A stretch of DNA of 11,562 bases from positions 1 to 11,562 of the forward strand of contig CALJIC010000361.1 in NCBI GenBank assembly GCA_937974195.1, read 5' to 3'. A model generated the notes under the pieces. The model searched no databases. It was not told where the DNA came from and was given only the letters and a program-made list of their open reading frames with translations. A program made the position numbers and the translations under genes. Positions 11,118 through 11,562 of this stretch are shown here, piece after piece. Each line of letters begins with the position of its first letter. The stretch's first letter is position 1. Source of the DNA: an uncultured Roseiflexaceae bacterium. GTDB taxonomy: Bacteria > Chloroflexota > Chloroflexia > Chloroflexales > Roseiflexaceae.

Positions 11118-11562
11118 TCACGCGGCCCTCGCCTCGTACTGATCTGCCAGATAGTCGCGGAGCGTGCGGTGGAGGAACTGGTAGCCGCCGCCGGCCCGGC
11201 GCATGATCAGCAGGTGACATGCGAAGTCGAGAAAGGCGGCGATATTCCAGGGCATCAGCTGTGCGCGCCAGAGGACAAGGCGAAGAGCGAGATAGGAGAG
11301 CGCGACGTCGCCCCCGTAGCTTAGTCCGCCGAGCAGCCCCACGATCAACCCCAAGATCAGCCCGACGCCCAGCCCGAAGGCCGGCCCCACGACCAGCCCC
11401 AAGACCGCCCCGGAGATTAACCCGGCCCCAAGACCAGCCCGAAACGAAGAGCATCCGTTGCAGACAGCCATATCCCGTGATTAGGGCGAGAGAGGCGCCA
11501 ATCCTCTAAGCGCTCATCAGACCATCCGCTTTGCAGCCCGCCGAACAACCCGCCGGCCAGCC
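11118..11562 (-). pseudogene. NACHT-family NTPase, C-terminal part, frameshifted and cut by the window edge
   Basis: On the minus strand two frames together give the C-terminus of a membrane-tailed NACHT (STAND) NTPase. From 11560 the frame reads LAGGLFGGLQSGW, then RPNHGIWLSATDALRFGLVLG, and stops at a TAA six bases after the GGGG run (11429-11426). In the neighbouring frame the protein continues as AGLISGAVLGLVVG, further Gly/Leu-rich membrane segments, LRLVLWRAQLMPWNIAAFLDFA, then RRAGGGYQFLHRTLRDYLADQY, ending at 11118. The PNxGI, MPWN-FLDFA and GGGYxFxHR motifs are in family order. One missing G in the run reconciles the frames. The ATG at 11471 that opens a 117-aa frame has no ribosome binding site and splits the family motif, so it is not a true start. 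The NTPase core lies outside the window. A decayed gene, a sequencing error or a -1 frameshift are all possible. Confidence 0.75.

Noticed and set aside
11086..11454. Alternative 122-aa minus-strand open frame over the NACHT tail
   Set aside because: It is Arg-rich and lacks family motifs, whereas the two adjoining frames give the recognisable membrane tail and GGGYxFxHR end.
10946..11562. Integration site (att) at the tRNA-Gln 3' end leading into an island with the NACHT gene
   Set aside because: No second copy of the tRNA-Gln 3' end and no integrase is present in the window; a normal terminator follows the tRNA.

Overview
The window is GC-rich, gene-dense bacterial chromosome. Three things together suggest a filamentous Chloroflexota (Chloroflexales-like) genome: heptad-based intergenic repeats, a NACHT protein C-terminus with the membrane tail and VGGGY/HR-type end common in Chloroflexota and Cyanobacteria, and a mosaic of short housekeeping operons. 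This placement is inference; no 16S or other decisive marker is present.

Layout. Bases 1-311 carry no gene. They hold a heptamer-based tandem array (21-bp and 42-bp higher-order periods) that decays into a second, GTC-type heptad tract. An ABC-2 permease gene (312-1127, +) follows and converges on a minus-strand block. Read in transcription order (right to left), that block is: a secreted/membrane VWA protein with a C-terminal zinc ribbon (6882-5614), a polytopic membrane protein with a C-terminal FHA-like domain (5589-4717), an aldo/keto reductase with its own promoter (4651-3794), then a tightly coupled metF-lysC pair (3616-1286). Divergent from the VWA gene are panB and panC, then a strong hairpin, then panE and a DUF1684 gene (7040-10614, +). 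The right end has a tRNA-Leu(CAG) behind a textbook sigma-70 promoter, a palindrome, a tRNA-Gln(CTG), a rho-independent terminator, and on the minus strand the frameshifted, window-truncated C-terminus of a NACHT-family NTPase.

How the genes fit together. panB, panC and panE supply the three dedicated enzymes of the pantoate branch and the final condensation to pantothenate; only panD (beta-alanine supply) is missing from view. metF supplies 5-methyl-THF and lysC opens the aspartate family, so the metF-lysC pair points at methionine synthesis. The VWA and FHA genes form a two-gene surface/membrane unit of unknown function. Several transcription units have a short stem-loop between promoter and start codon, in three cases touching or nearly touching the Shine-Dalgarno sequence.

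Most notable: the NACHT gene broken at a G4 run; an aspartate kinase whose normally invariant KFGGTSV motif reads KFGAAAV; an FHA domain lacking its phosphothreonine-contact Ser/Arg; and the hierarchical heptad repeat array. I see no complete novel defence or mobile system inside the window. The best lead for one is the NACHT gene running off the right edge.
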